From: Bradysia coprophila | Taxonomy: Eukaryota > Arthropoda > Insecta > Diptera > Sciaridae | Direction of reading: 5' to 3' | Assembly (NCBI RefSeq): GCF_014529535.1 | Contig: NW_023503376.1 | Location: forward strand, 5,591,716 to 5,655,715 | Length of the DNA: 64,000 nucleotides | Shown here: piece after piece, positions 45,601 through 57,104 of the stretch | Numbering within the stretch: the stretch's first letter is position 1 | Layout: each line of letters begins with the position of its first letter | The notes under the pieces: generated by a model | What the model was told of the DNA's origin: nothing | The model's input: only the letters and a program-made list of their open reading frames with translations | Databases searched by the model: none | Made by a program: the position numbers and the translations under genes

Positions 45601-47682
45601 ATTGTCCCTTCCGACGACGGGCTGCATGGCTCGTCAGTTTTTAGTCTCTTATCGGGTGCAATGTCATTGAACTGTTGGTACAAATTGTCTGTAATTTTGA
45701 CAGCAAATGATAATGTTGCGCGCTGGTAATAGTCCGGCATCAATTCAATGTTGTTGATGACCGTGTCCAACAAATGGCTTTTCTCACAAAATATTCCCGG
45801 CGCTTCGTGCTTTAGGTATGTGAAATGTACGTGCAGATGATAAAACGACGGTTGATAGTGCAGGTAGATTCGTAGTTCAGATCGCTTAACACCATATTTC
45901 TGTTCAATTGCTTCACAGCCCTTGTCGCGAATATTTCGAAGCAGCGGCAAATGATCGCCAGTCAGATCGCGCAATGATTTTACGTTCCGTTGGTGGATCA
46001 GTGCAAGTAGGTACAACGTTTCACTCGTTTTTCCATCCCACTTTAAGTCCGGCAGTAAAATGAATCCGGTGTCGGGACAAGGATCCTCGAATGCGATGCG
46101 TTCCGATTCTTTTTTGTGATCCAAAATGTTGAACACCCACTGTTGGGACAATTGGTTACGGTCAATTATTATGGTTGTGTGTTAAGTGCATTTCGTGCTC
46201 ATTCACTCATTCATTTAAACTACGCTGCGAATCATATGAAACTACGCGAGCAAATCGTGTCACACCTTCCATTGGTGACTATCGATGGCTATTCGCATCT
46301 ATTGGTCACATCACTGACGGCGGCATCAATAGCAAATCCACCTGACCCAGTATTTTCCCTCCTAGTTATTTCTAGGAATAGTCACCAATAGACGGCACTA
46401 GTCACTAAACGGCGCCAAAAGTCACCAAAAGACGCATATAGGCATACATGTCAATAGATTGTGGATTTGATCACTATACTACAGGACTATCAATGACTGA
46501 GGCTGTCAGAAAGTCGGTCACTTCACATGGACAATGTGATCGAAAATTGAAATTTCTTAAAAATTTTGGAGCTCAAAAGACCGACTCGCAAGCAGGGCCC
46601 AGTTTTGTTTATGTTTGTATACGCCACTGCGTTATGGACGTTCCATACAAAATAAAAGACCGAAAGACCGTTAAAAAAATCTGTTCTTGTGCCTGTTAGA
46701 GTACGTTGCTTCTATTGGTGCCTACTGACGTCTATTGGTGCCTACTGGCGTCATTGGTGCCTACTGGCGTCATTGGTGCCTACTGGCGTCATTGGTGCCT
46801 AATGTCGTCATTGGTGCCTACTGACGTCTATTGGTGCCTACTGACTTCTATTGGTGCCTACTGGCGTCATTGATGTTTAATGTCGTCATTGGTGCCTACT
46901 GTCGTCATTGGTGCCTATTGGCATCTATTGGTACCAATAGCAAATGTCCTAGTATTTGCTCGCGTATACATCAATCAAACAAAGCATAAAATTTCGCTCA
47001 AAACATTCCATTGTTGTACTTACATCAAGACTGAACTGATGACTGATCAAATATGGTAATGTGACAGTGCGATAAAGTTCGGCAGTCTCCAGCAAAAGAC
47101 GTATTTCTTGTGACGAATATTTCTCGATGTGTTTGTCGGTGGCTGGGTAGATGATTGTCGTTTTGATGGCTGAAAATTGGAAAACAGTGACAGATGAATA
47201 TTGCGCACTTTTCGTCAGAAAGAATTTTTTTTAGATTCAATCGAATTGAACAAGAATTACTGTTAACGTCTGGACAGGGCGAACACTGAAAATTGCCGTA
47301 GATGTCGTTTATAAATTCTTCTGTCAGTATGGATTTGGAGCTGAAAATTCCACTGGAATTTTCTGATGACGACTGCAAATCTTTTTCTGCGGAAAATGTG
47401 AACTTTTCATTGATAAATTTCGGAAAACGATAGGAAAACAATAGGTAAAAATGCACAGCACGCTTATTGCGTAAACTCGCGTCTACGTGTAATTAATTCA
47501 CATTTTCTAACTGAGGAGAACAAACCTGTGAAAGCAGTTTTTTCTAGTATTATCAGTGCCCGATCAGTTTCACTGAGATCAACAAAGTGCCCCACCAGAC
47601 AAACAGTTTTATTTTTGGTGTTATTGTTCAAAATGCAATTGAGACGAAAATTCGCAAAATCGTAATTCGATTTTGACTCCAT
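45597..47682 (-). CDS. Dcps: DCPS, scavenger m7GpppX diphosphatase
   Basis: Exons 47682-47526, 47386-47261, 47169-47024 and 46139-45597; about 323 aa, close to the human 337. All four phases fit: ACAG|GTTTGT, then AACA|GTAATT, then GAT|GTAAGT. The N-terminal domain has ILEKTAF and FINDIYGNFQC, then IKTTIIYPATDKHI and ETAELYRTVTLPYL. The C-terminal domain has WVFNILDHKKESERI, FILLPDLKW, SLRDLTGDHLPLLRNI and the HIT catalytic motif HLHVHF within YHLHVHFTYLKHEAPG. DCPS hydrolyses the cap remnant left after 3-prime to 5-prime mRNA decay, in cytoplasm and nucleus. The central catalytic histidine is intact, so it should be active. The frame ends in TGA overlapping the start of UBE3D. Confidence 0.93.
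46140..47023 (-). other. DCPS intron 3 with minisatellite
   Basis: An intron of 884 bases between exon 3 (GAT|GTAAGT) and exon 4 (CAACAG|TGG). About a quarter of it is a tandem array (46709-46935). Confidence 0.6.
46709..46935. repeat. Minisatellite, unit ATTGGTGCCTACTGGCGTC
   Basis: About twelve units of 19-20 bp, alternating forms ATTGGTGCCTACTGGCGTC and TATTGGTGCCTACTGACGTC, with a few variants (AATGTCGTC, GATGTTTAATG). Partial relatives such as AGTCACCAATAGACGG appear inverted at about 46380-46440. Confidence 0.8.
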
Positions 47683-48901
47683 GGTTCGGATGCGAGAATA
47701 TTTACCAATGAAATTATTTGGAAGATAGAAATTTAAAGATTTCTTTCACTGGAATTGTGAAGAATACAAAACGTACAGCAACGACACGCGCTTTTTCCTT
47801 TTTTTTATAATGATTATAATGACAGTTGTTGTACAATAATAATGACCACTTCTACTGCTCTTCCCAGACGAAAAAAATGACATTTTACATTGTGTTGTCC
47901 CAGCGGGTATAAACATAGAAGTAGATTGGGTTCAGAGACATGACAGAATCGTTTGAAAATTTAAAGTGGCATAAGTGCTTGTGACCGTTATAAAATATTT
48001 TCATTATATTTTTTCGGACTCGATCAAGTGTGCGTGCTTCGTTGTTGCAATGGTTGAAGAGTCCAAGGTAGATATAGTGTGGAGATAATGCCATTGAGAC
48101 GTGCGGCCTAGCACATAAGTTCGATGCCAATGACATCTTTTTTCAAAATGATTGACTTGCCTTTCACAAAATGTTTTTGCTTCCGCAAAACAGGCGGCCT
48201 GAGTTTCTATTCCATCTTCTGTTTTTAACGAAGGTGACGTGTGGAAGAGTCATTTCTTTGTTAGTGTTGTTGTGGTTACGTCTCATTTCAGTTTTCAAGC
48301 TCACGAAACGTCGTTTGTGACTCGTGATGAAAGTGGACTTTTTCATCACTCGTGACAAAATCTACTATTTTGTCCTAGTATGTACGTATAGTTTAGGAAA
48401 ATGTATGAATGTGTACTGTTCACAGTCATTGTCTCCCTAAAATTAAACAGTATCACAAATTTCGACCGTATAATCATAGAAACATTGTTCAGTGAACCCT
48501 ACCACCTGCTGGAAATGATACGTTCTCCGAAGCATTTAAAGCTAAAATGTCCTCTGAAGAACGTCAATTTTCAGTTTTATTTTCTACATGGAACTCTGCA
48601 CCAAAGAAGTGTCTGTTACAGGATTCTTTCGGAGCAAGTCGAAGGATTCATATTATATAACCGCTACGTACGGTTGTATGTCTTCTCACTTGTCTTCTGA
48701 ATTCACGTCGTAAGTGAGCCTAAAATTTGAATTTTAAGTGAACGATTCGATGAAAAAGTGAACAGAAAAATACATTTCAACGCTTCATTGTATGAAAATG
48801 ACGCTACGTTAGAAAGACCTTCGCACTTTCCATTTTGAATTTCGACCACACTTACAGCGTGAATTGTAACATTCTGTACAACTAAAGTGCCCATTCCACT
48901 C

Positions 48902-49004
48902 AAAAAAAGTACTCCGTGAGAGAGCCGTGAGAGAGCAATCTGTCAAATAAACAAAGAAAAATTGAAAAAACTCAATTTTGTCTCTCACACGGAGTACTTT
49001 TTTT
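48902..49004. repeat. Foldback with AAAAAAAGTACTCCGTG ends
   Basis: AAAAAAAGTACTCCGTGAGAG on the left and CTCTCACACGGAGTACTTTTTTT on the right surround an AT-rich loop; about 103 bp in total. It stands next to another foldback at 49021-49140. Confidence 0.65.
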
Positions 49005-49020
49005 GGTAAGAGGAAACTAA

Positions 49021-49140
49021 AGCTGCGAGCGCACTTACACCGTTTAGCTCTCCGTTTACGTTTTAACAATGGAAAGTGGGAGGAGCTTCCATTGTTCACT
49101 CGTAAACGGAGTGCTAAACGGCGTAAGTGCGCTCGCAGCC
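49021..49140. repeat. Foldback with GCTGCGAGCGCACTTAC ends
   Basis: Arms of about 50 bp (GCTGCGAGCGCACTTACACC...CGTTTACG and CGTAAACGG...GTAAGTGCGCTCGCAGC) with a short loop near 49080. The inner CTCCGTTTACG/CGTAAACGGAG also appears in the hairpin at 10460-10530. Confidence 0.7.
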
Positions 49141-49435
49141 TAAGCATAAGACTTCAACGGTTTTTGTCTTCCGTTTTCGATATAAATTTATCATCGTATC
49201 CTTACGTATCCGCCAGAAAAGCGTTTTATCCGAAATTAGGAGCAATATTTTGTTGTGTGTCGCAAATACGTCATGAATTCGTGGTAGTTTCTCACTAGAT
49301 AGCGATATGATCTACGTCAACGAGAACCAAAACGGAAACAATTGATGAAATACGAACACAGAGTTTCATTTGTGGGTTCAACAACCATTCAACTTAAAAA
49401 AAGGCGGCATCACTTTTGTCGTTTGTTCATCAGGG

Positions 49436-49569
49436 CCGGACTGGCTCGAAAAAGCGCTCCGAGGCCTATACACAATTTATTGGTAAAACGCCTAAAATTT
49501 CAAAATTTCCATTGAAAAATCTAAAGGACACTTCGGGAATCACCCGGATTCACAGTATGGCCAGTCCGG
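49436..49569. mobile_element. 134-bp MITE, CCGGACTGGC termini, copy 2
   Basis: Same length and same ends as 22396-22529 (CCGGACTGGCTCGAAAAAG ... TATGGCCAGTCCGG); the interior is diverged. It lies upstream of the Mgst1-like gene. Confidence 0.75.
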
Positions 49570-50083
49570 GCACATTTTTTCGGTTATACGTTTTGAAAAA
49601 ATGGAGAATGAACGACAGAACTTTATCGAAAGATCAAGGTATTGCTCCTCTGCAATCATTTCTATTCCTTTTAGTTGACGAGCATCAATATTAGAGTGTC
49701 GGTTACCGTTTATGCTACGACCTACGGCAATAATTATTTGAATCTGGAGAAAACTTTTGTTGAAATAAGATGTCATAAGAAGAAAGGTCAAGACGTTTTT
49801 TTATTAGACATTGCACAATGCTTGCCCCTTCTTTTATTAATTCAACGATCATCGTATATACGAGGCAGACCTTAAGTCTTTTCATTTAATGACGACAAGA
49901 TTACACTCGTTTCTTAACGTCGTTATACACAAGAGTTAAGATGTTATTGATGTTGAAGTCATATTCATTTCAGTGTCGTATCAGCCAAGTGAAAGTGTGG
50001 TGTGGTTATTATTATTAACTCGTAGAATTCACGCTCATTAATACAAACAAATCGCAGAAATAAAAGTCTCAAATTCAGACAAA

Positions 50084-53000
50084 ATGTTAAAAACTTACGA
50101 ACTAATTGATCGATCGAATTCTGTATTCTGTTCGTTCATTGTGTGCTCTGCAATATTAGTGCTGAAAATGTTGGTCATGTCGACATTAACATCAATTCAA
50201 CGATTTCGTACGCAGGTTAATCTCATTTTCTATAAAAAGTTAATTCATCAATTTGTTGCTTACGTAAATGTTTTGATGATTTTGTTTTGTGTTTCTTTTT
50301 TAATGCTCAAAAGTTGGTAAAGTGGTTCGGATGCAATGGAGAAAACAAAAATCGTAATTCCAATCCCGTTACCTCGGTAAATACAATTAAATTGCTGGAT
50401 TATAAGATTCACTAAGAAATGCTTCGATAGCATATTTAAAACCAAGCGATTTATAATCAGCCATGCAAACGTTTCTTTTTATATATAATAGATTCGTATC
50501 GTACAAAGTGCAAGCTTGAGCAAACGATTATGCAAAATGTTATTTTTATGGTAATTTCCATCATTTAAAATTGAACTTCTACTCGACTTGAGGTAATGAG
50601 ATTCTCCAATTACAACTTAAACTCAAAAGCTTTACAAAACTTTTCACTGAAAAAGCTCATAACTTTCAAGATGAAAATGTTGATAGTATAAAGTCACTAT
50701 ACGTACATATACTGCTTGTAAAACAGCAACCAGCCAGAACTGTGGCACTCAATTAAAATAGTTACATCAATAATTAAAAATTAAGATTCATCCTTGCAAA
50801 ATATAAGAGTAATATGCTCATAAAGAGGACACTTACTTCTCAACCACTTTTGCTGAAGGGTTATGCATTTCATTAAACCATTTTTACGGTTTGTTCTGAG
50901 CTGTGGAAGTTAGTTTTTCACTTTCGTTGTGGTAAAGAACTTGAGAGTATTTTATTCGAATAGATAGAAGATTTTAAGTAACTTGGTATGTTCTAGAGAA
51001 ACTAGCAACTTGTCGGTCGACTAGGACCATAAAATCGGTTGAACTCCTTTAGATGAACAACAAGAGATTTCTCCCGATTGTTCTCGGCTGGGAACAATAA
51101 CTTTAACACAAGAAGCAAAGCACTGTCAAGCACCGAAGCTGACTTTGACATCACTCAATTAGAAGGCCAAAAACACACCTGTTGACTATTTTTTTTAAAT
51201 TTTTTGATAGCCATTGTATGAAAAAGAATAGCCAACTTTGATCGGTTCAGTCCTCTATTTGAGTGACGTTAAAGTCAGCTTCGGTGCTAGACAGTGCGTT
51301 GCAAGAAGTAATTCCCTTGACTGAAAGTCATGGGTCTTATGGATGATAAACACTCTCAAATGTTTGTCACACAATGTTCACTACTATGATTGAAAATACA
51401 TGAATGTATGACCAAAAACCTTAAATACAGAAAATGTTTGTCACACTTTGTTCATTCCTTGATAACACGATAACTCGATTAATTCTCAATGGATTTCCAA
51501 AAACTTTTTTTATTCGACGGAGAATTACATTCCTGAGGTTAAGATGGGCTACAACGGGCGGGAGATCTCTGAGATATTCCTAAAAGAATTTTTGTCTTGT
51601 CGCTTGATAACACGATAACTAGAGCAATCTTCAACGGATTTCCAAAAAACTTTTTTATTCGACGGGGAATTAAGTTCGAAGATGGGCTGCAACGAACGAG
51701 TGATCTTACAATCTGTGATTTATTCCAAAAAAAACTTTTATGTGTGATTTCTTGCTGTCTATGCTAGAAAAAAATGAATGAGTGTGAATTTTGCAGCCGG
51801 AGCGAAGCGAGGGCTGTAATCACACGAGTTGCACACCTTATTCATAAGTAAATGGGGCCGATTTTCAGTAGATTTATTTGCTAAAAAAGTCTCAGAATCT
51901 AGAAAATTTCAACGAGTGTGAGCTTTACAAACAGAGCGAAGCAAGTATTTCCATAAAAAAATTTAATTGATGGAAAGTATTTGAGCAATAATCTAGACGT
52001 TATTTCGAAAAGATTTTTTTGAGTGATTTTGTGGTAGTTGTTTATATACAAAGACATTGAACGAGTGTGTGCTTTGCGGCCAGAGCGAAGCGAAGGCCGT
52101 AATCCACACGAGTTTCATTTTTGTTCAAGCAAGAAAATATTTTCACCACCGTTTATAGCAGACAATATCACTTAAGATCGTTTGAAAATGTTGTTTTTTA
52201 AAACTTTGTTTTGAATAAAATTTATAAGAAAATAAGTAGCGCGCCGATTGCCGTGAATTTAAGAATGCTTAACGCGTAAAGGTGACAACTGGAATTCTTA
52301 AATTCACGAGAATCGACATATTTTCGTATTTTCGCAACTGCCAAGTTACAAATATTTAGGGTTACGATCGCATGAGAATCGATGTCGCAAAAATTGATTG
52401 AGAAAATCAGACAGCCAAGGGACCTGACCCACCCATAAGGTGGGGCCTAGTTATATCATTTGTCCCGTAGATATGTAACGTAACTAATTAACTGCTCAGC
52501 TTATTAAGAGTGCTCACACCTTGGCAAATTTGTAGCCTACATTTCTGCGCAAAAATATTCGTTTTTTGATGATTTCTCTGAACCAAAATCGTTTTTTGAA
52601 AAAGTAAAACCAATAAAGCATGCAAAAATGTGTTACTTTTAAAGGAAAAATTGGTTTGTGGATGATAACTTGGAGAAACTTTTGCAAAATTTTTCCTTTA
52701 AAAGTCACACATTTTTGCATGCTTTATTGGTTTTACTTTCTCACAAAACGATTTTGGTTCAGAGAAATCATCAAAAAATGAATTTTTTTGCGCACAAATG
52801 TGGGCTACAATTTTGCCAAGGGGTGTGCGCTCTTAATTTGTAGAAATCTGCAATCTTCAAACTTTTTCGATTTTTCGAATGATCATTGGAAACTTGTTTT
52901 GGAAATCAAAAAAAGCTCGAAGCTCTTAGCTTTTCCCTTTTTTACCAAAAGGGATAAAAATCATTAGATGAAAAAAGTGGTGGGCCTTACTACTCATTGC

Positions 53001-54578
53001 CCATAAACAAACACCTAAGCTTATCTCATCGATTTTTTTTGTTAAATTCACAATTTTCTCATTTATTTTACAGACTTTCTCAGCACCAGAAGATGTTGTC
53101 TTTTCTGAGGGAGCCGAAGTTAACTTTAACAACGAAAATATAAACCGTGTTCGAAGGTAAGAATTTGAATTCTCTCTCCTTGTCTGGAGCTTTTATTATC
53201 GACGGATTGCAATCACACTAGGCAATGAAAAGCGAAACGAAAGTTATTTTAGTCCCTAGGCCGCTGGGAAATGAGTTTTAACGCAATGAGCGTATAGAAT
53301 AGATATGGTCAAATGTCAGCCTGGAGTAATTCCACATTGTTTATTTTTATTATTTAAAAGCGCAAAAAAAGACTGCTCATAATAATGACGCAGCCAGTAA
53401 AAAAGCGATCTTTTCCAAAGAAAAAGATTAAATTTACAATAAATAAAAATCATCTATCCTATTTTTCCCTAATGTACCCAAAATGCAGGCTGCGTTTCCA
53501 CGTTGTATAGCGATTGAAATTCTTTGCAAAAGATAGTCCTTGGATTTAGCCTCACCAGTTGCCTTTTTCATTAATGATCCCAATTTTTCTACAAATTTCT
53601 TCGTCTCAGGACCCATGCAACCTAAAGTCTCAAAAGCAAGCGGGGTGAATAAATAATTTTGTTTTAATTTCATATAATGATTATGTTTATGTCTCTCCGC
53701 TTTGTCAGCAATTGAGCGTGCTTTCTTTGATGACTCGTTAATATACGATGCAGCCATTGTATCTCTAACAGTTACATCCCACAACAATGACCTGCCATGA
53801 CTCCATGGTATTAAAGTCACTCCATCAGGTCTTCTGCCATCATCTCTTGAGATACCAGGTGGCTGTATTATGCTAGGAATACCTGCACTAGAAAAACCAT
53901 GAGAGAAAATCACATTCATAGTGTCATGTCTAGCGAGTATTTCTTCTGCATAATTCCACATAATTTGAGTGCAAGATTAATCGGTCGATTGACCATACCC
54001 ACGCAGTCTCTAGTTTCATTGTTTTAACGGTCAAGTCAATGAAGTAATGACATTTACTAGGGATGCAGTGAGTGCTAATTCAGGTATTTTTCTTAAAACC
54101 TGAGGTACTGTTTTCATGTGGGGAAGTAAAGTTAACGTTAACTGACGTTTTTGACTAAATATATTTAACTCACCAATAGGGAGAAACTAAGAACTAAGAC
54201 TAGGTTGACTTAAATAGTCGAGTCCATCATTAATTCATTCGTTCCAAGGTACTTCGGAACCATCAATATCTCAACTTTAAAGTTGTAAAGAATAAGTGCA
54301 CTGATGTGATTCTCATTATTGACAGAGCTCATCGAAACGACATGGAAAACATCCTGCCGTATCTGACAATTGGCCTGCTTTACGTTTTAACGGATCCTCT
54401 GCCATGGCTTGCAAAAAGTTGCTTTTTAATAGCGACAATTGCTCGACTCTTGCATACATTCGTCTACGCAGTCTACGTTATACCGCAACCAGCGAGAGCT
54501 ATTTGCTTTTTCGTGCAATGGTTCATCACCATTTATTTTGCCATAGCAACGATTGTTTTCTTCATTCCTTATTTTTAA
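50084..54578 (+). CDS. Mgstl: Microsomal glutathione S-transferase 1-like (MAPEG)
   Basis: Exons 50084-50215, 53074-53156 and 54326-54578; 155 aa, the usual MAPEG/MGST1 size. Junctions: ACGCAG|GTTAAT (phase 0) and CGAAG|GTAAGA (phase 2), with acceptors TTTACAG and TTGACAG. Exon 1 carries the first membrane helix (SFIVCSAILVLKMLVMS) and the TSIQRFRT loop. Exon 2 gives SAPEDVVFSEGAEVNF, and the splice to exon 3 creates the family signature RVRRAHRNDMENILPY. Exon 3 has GLLYVLTDP, ARLLHTFVYAV and PQPARAICFF, with two or three more helices. The enzyme conjugates glutathione and reduces lipid peroxides in ER and mitochondrial outer membranes. AATAAA lies at 54624-54629. Both introns have been invaded by repeats; intron 2 holds an antisense retrotransposon fragment. 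Confidence 0.9.
51119..51298. repeat. Foldback, GCACTGTCAAGCACCGAAGC ends
   Basis: GCACTGTCAAGCACCGAAGC and TTCGGTGCTAGACAGTGC, with inner GACATCACTCAA / TTGAGTGACGT, form a 180-bp inverted repeat in intron 1 of the Mgst1-like gene. Confidence 0.6.
51470..51735 (+). repeat. Direct repeat around TTGATAACACGATAAC
   Basis: A block of roughly 110 bp starting TTGATAACACGATAACT and running through GGATTTCCAAAAA, ATTCGACGG and GATGGGCT(A/G)CAACG occurs at about 51460 and again at about 51602. It is followed by GAGCGAAGCGAGGGC-type motifs at about 51798 and 52085. No coding function seen. Confidence 0.5.
52504..52836. mobile_element. 333-bp foldback with TTAA borders
   Basis: Left TTAAGAGTGCTCACACCTTG, right AAGGGGTGTGCGCTCTTAA; arms of about 130 bp follow (TTTTGATGATTTCTCTGAACC and complement). 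TTAA at each border would fit a piggyBac-type target duplication, but since TTAA is self-complementary it could equally be part of the inverted repeat. Confidence 0.65.
53434..53961 (-). pseudogene. 3-prime fragment of a non-LTR retrotransposon polyprotein
   Basis: A 175-codon frame resembling the restriction-enzyme-like C-terminal part that follows the reverse transcriptase in some non-LTR retrotransposons. Signs include RRPDGVTLIPW, then LLWDVTVRDT (a PD...D-x-T type nuclease layout), FTPLAFETLG, and LLQRISIAIQRGNAACILGT at the end. Neither a reverse transcriptase nor a first frame is present, so this is a 5-prime-truncated copy, as is usual for such elements. It sits antisense within intron 2 of the Mgst1-like gene. 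The following 54000-54060 sequence (TCATTGTTTTAACGGTCAAG) recurs near 62250 and may be part of another repeat. Confidence 0.65.
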
Positions 54579-54800
54579 TTTTTGCGAATTTTTTGTTAAG
54601 TTTTTCTTGTTTGGTGATTTGTAAATAAATATTTTCCGCTAAAAATCGAATTACAACTTGTCTAGGTCCAGGTATTGTCTCTATGGCCAAGACTGTAATA
54701 ATCGGTTGCAGAGTGCCTTGTTTATCTGAGGTGCAAAAGCAGAAACTTCTACGACATAAAACAATGCATTCGTAAGACGATTGAGACGAATCAGTTTACC

Positions 54801-54876
54801 CAACGCACTTCAAATATATACTGAAAATAGTACATAATTTGGCAGCTGTCACTATGATCACTCATGCTTGCAGTGC
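54801..54876. repeat. Shortened AACGCACTTCAA MITE
   Basis: CCAACGCACTTCAAATATA on the left, GGCAGCTGTCACTATGATC in the middle and ACTCATGCTTGCAGTG on the right match the MITEs inside the hAT-like element, with internal loss. Confidence 0.5.
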
Positions 54877-55264
54877 TAAACGTTAAAGCTTTTGCGTCTT
54901 AACTAATCGATAAGAAATCTATTACTTCATCAGCTTTAACATACATTCTACTATTTCGCTAGATTAGCGATTGCTTCTAAAGCTACGCGATACGAATGAC
55001 TTCTGTTAATGCCTAGATGTCTTTGAGTCCTCCAGAGCAATTGGGACATTGAACTCAAGAAAAATAAGCCACCGCTCCTCTTTCACATCAATACTAAATA
55101 GTCTATTGTCGACGATGTTTTGCAGAAAATTTCTTCCTCTGTCACTGGTCCGATGAGTTCTGAAAGATATCAATTTGAAATAGTTAAAAAAGCGTCAATG
55201 TGATAAGACAATCACCAGCGAATAGGAACGGTATAACAGTGTTCGATAAGATTAAAATGTTCAA

Positions 55265-55270
55265 ATATAA
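55265..55270 (+). promoter_or_regulatory. TATA box of the lipase gene
   Basis: TATAAA in AAATATAAAACG, about 40 bases before the ATG at 55307. The leader would be very short, which is common in insect secreted-enzyme genes. Confidence 0.45.
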
Positions 55271-55306
55271 AACGAAAGATAGTTAAACAATTGACTCATA
55301 CGCATC

Positions 55307-56647
55307 ATGAAGCTGTTTCTTTTCGCATTGGTTGTGGCTTCTGGTAAGATGATAGTGAAAAGTCTGTGTGTGGAACCGTTGAGAATATTGTTTTTGTTCC
55401 CTTCAGCCACTGCTATTCCGCTGAATAACTACAGAAATGCCGACGAAGAGGATTGGCAACTTGTACCAGACACTGATGGCAACATGCATTTGGTTGATAT
55501 TCGAAATAACGATGACCAGGATATAACACCGCTGTTCAATGCGTTCAACGATGTTGTGTTCCGTTTATTTACCAGAAGTAATCCAACGTCACCCCAATTT
55601 ATCCAAATTAACAATCAAGCCCAACTCGTCAACAGTAATTTCAATGTGAACCATCAGACGCGATTCCAAATTCATGGTAATTGCGTCAACATTCCAGTCT
55701 TATCTCATACCCGTTATCGAAATTCCAATTTAAATATCTGAAGGATGGAATGGAGGCGGACATGATGGCACTGGTGCATCGATTAGAAACGCGTACTTGA
55801 ATCGTGGCGACTTCAATGTTTTTACTGTAGACTGGGGACGGGGAGCAGGTACACCAAATTATGTTCTCGCTAGAAATCGCGTCAACGAAGTCGGTCAAGT
55901 GGTTGCACAATTCATTGACTTCCTGAACGTTAACGGTCTTCCACATTCACGAGTCAGTGTAGTAGGTCACTCACTAGGTGAATTAACTATTTGTTAATGG
56001 TTTCAATGCGGTTCGCTTATGAAGATTGAATTTACAGGAGCGCAAGTCGCTGGTGCTACAGGAAAGCGAACGACTCGCGGAAGAGTTGAGACCATAGTTG
56101 GATTAGATCCAGTACGAAGAAGAAGCATGCATGTTTTATGAACCTTTAATTGAATTTTTATTCAATCAATAGGCCGGACCACTTTTTGCCCTTGATGACC
56201 CAGCAAATAGACTTCATCACACAGATGCAAATTACGTAGAGTCAATTATAACAGACGGTGGACGACTAGGTTTCCAACATCCAATTGCACATGCCAATTT
56301 CTACCCGAATTGGGTAACTTCACATTGAACTTTTGTAGTGTGCGACAATGTAAATCATCGTTACCTGTCTTCAGGGTACGAGTCAACCTGGATGCGGCGT
56401 AGATCTTACTGGACAGTGCGGTCATAATCTAGCAACTACTTTGATGGTAGAATCCATCAATCCAATACACATTTTTGGAGCTATTCGATGCAGAGGCTTA
56501 GACGATATTCGAGATAGAAATTGTGTTATTAGCGGTACGAGTAGACGTTTGGGAGGAGAGCCGGTTCAAGATGGTCCGGGCATAGTTGGAAGTGTTTATT
56601 TCCTGACAACCAATGGCGCTTCACCATTTGCTCACGGACCTAGATAA
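55307..56647 (+). CDS. Secreted neutral (pancreatic-type) lipase
   Basis: Six exons: 55307-55343, 55407-55676, 55744-55977, 56038-56111, 56173-56313 and 56375-56647; 342 aa. All phases agree. The signal peptide is split by intron 1 (MKLFLFALVVAS|ATAIP). The lipase core has TRFQIHGWNGGG (oxyanion loop region), FTVDWGRGAGTPNY, the nucleophile elbow GHSLG (catalytic Ser), GLDPAGPLF (catalytic Asp), HTDANYVESIITDGGRLGFQHPIAHANFYPN and QPGC. After these, CGHNLA supplies the likely catalytic His. The triad is therefore intact, unlike yolk proteins of this superfamily. It should hydrolyse triglycerides or phospholipids extracellularly, probably in gut or reproductive secretions. AATAAA lies at 56687-56692. 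Confidence 0.92.
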
Positions 56648-56686
56648 ATGAACAAATTCAAGGTCAATCAAAGTCTAAGTTTGTCG

Positions 56687-56692
56687 AATAAA
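56687..56692 (+). terminator. Poly(A) signal of the lipase gene
   Basis: AATAAA in GTCGAATAAAGAAA, 39 bases after the TAA. Confidence 0.6.
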
Positions 56693-57104
56693 GAAATTTG
56701 AAAATTCTGCCTGTTGGTCTCAAGTCTTGAAGGAACTACAATTTTTTTTTTCAAAAAATCATTTATTATAGATGAACGCTTCTTGTTTACTAGTTTGAGC
56801 ATCTGACGGTAAAACTTTTCATACTTCAAATGTTCGTGCAAGTGTTTGTGTTGCTTTAAAAAGGTTATACGAAACTTAGTAATGGTCAACTTTATCTATA
56901 TTCCATCAGTTTGTTTGGCAGTCAACGTTTTAAGTGCAATTGCAATAAATCTCTTACTTTTCATGTTCTTAAAGTGTTCGATACGAAATCTATTACTTCA
57001 ATAGTTTTAACATACGCTTTACAGTAAAAGGCCGCATAAGACAGAGCTTTTTGTTTATTTCTGGAACTAATGTTGTTAACAGATGAGGTTGTTGTACAGG
57101 TACC

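Noticed and set aside
48401-48700. 99-codon plus-strand frame
   Set aside because: No start context, splice signal or family; likely chance between the divergent DCPS and Mgst1-like genes.
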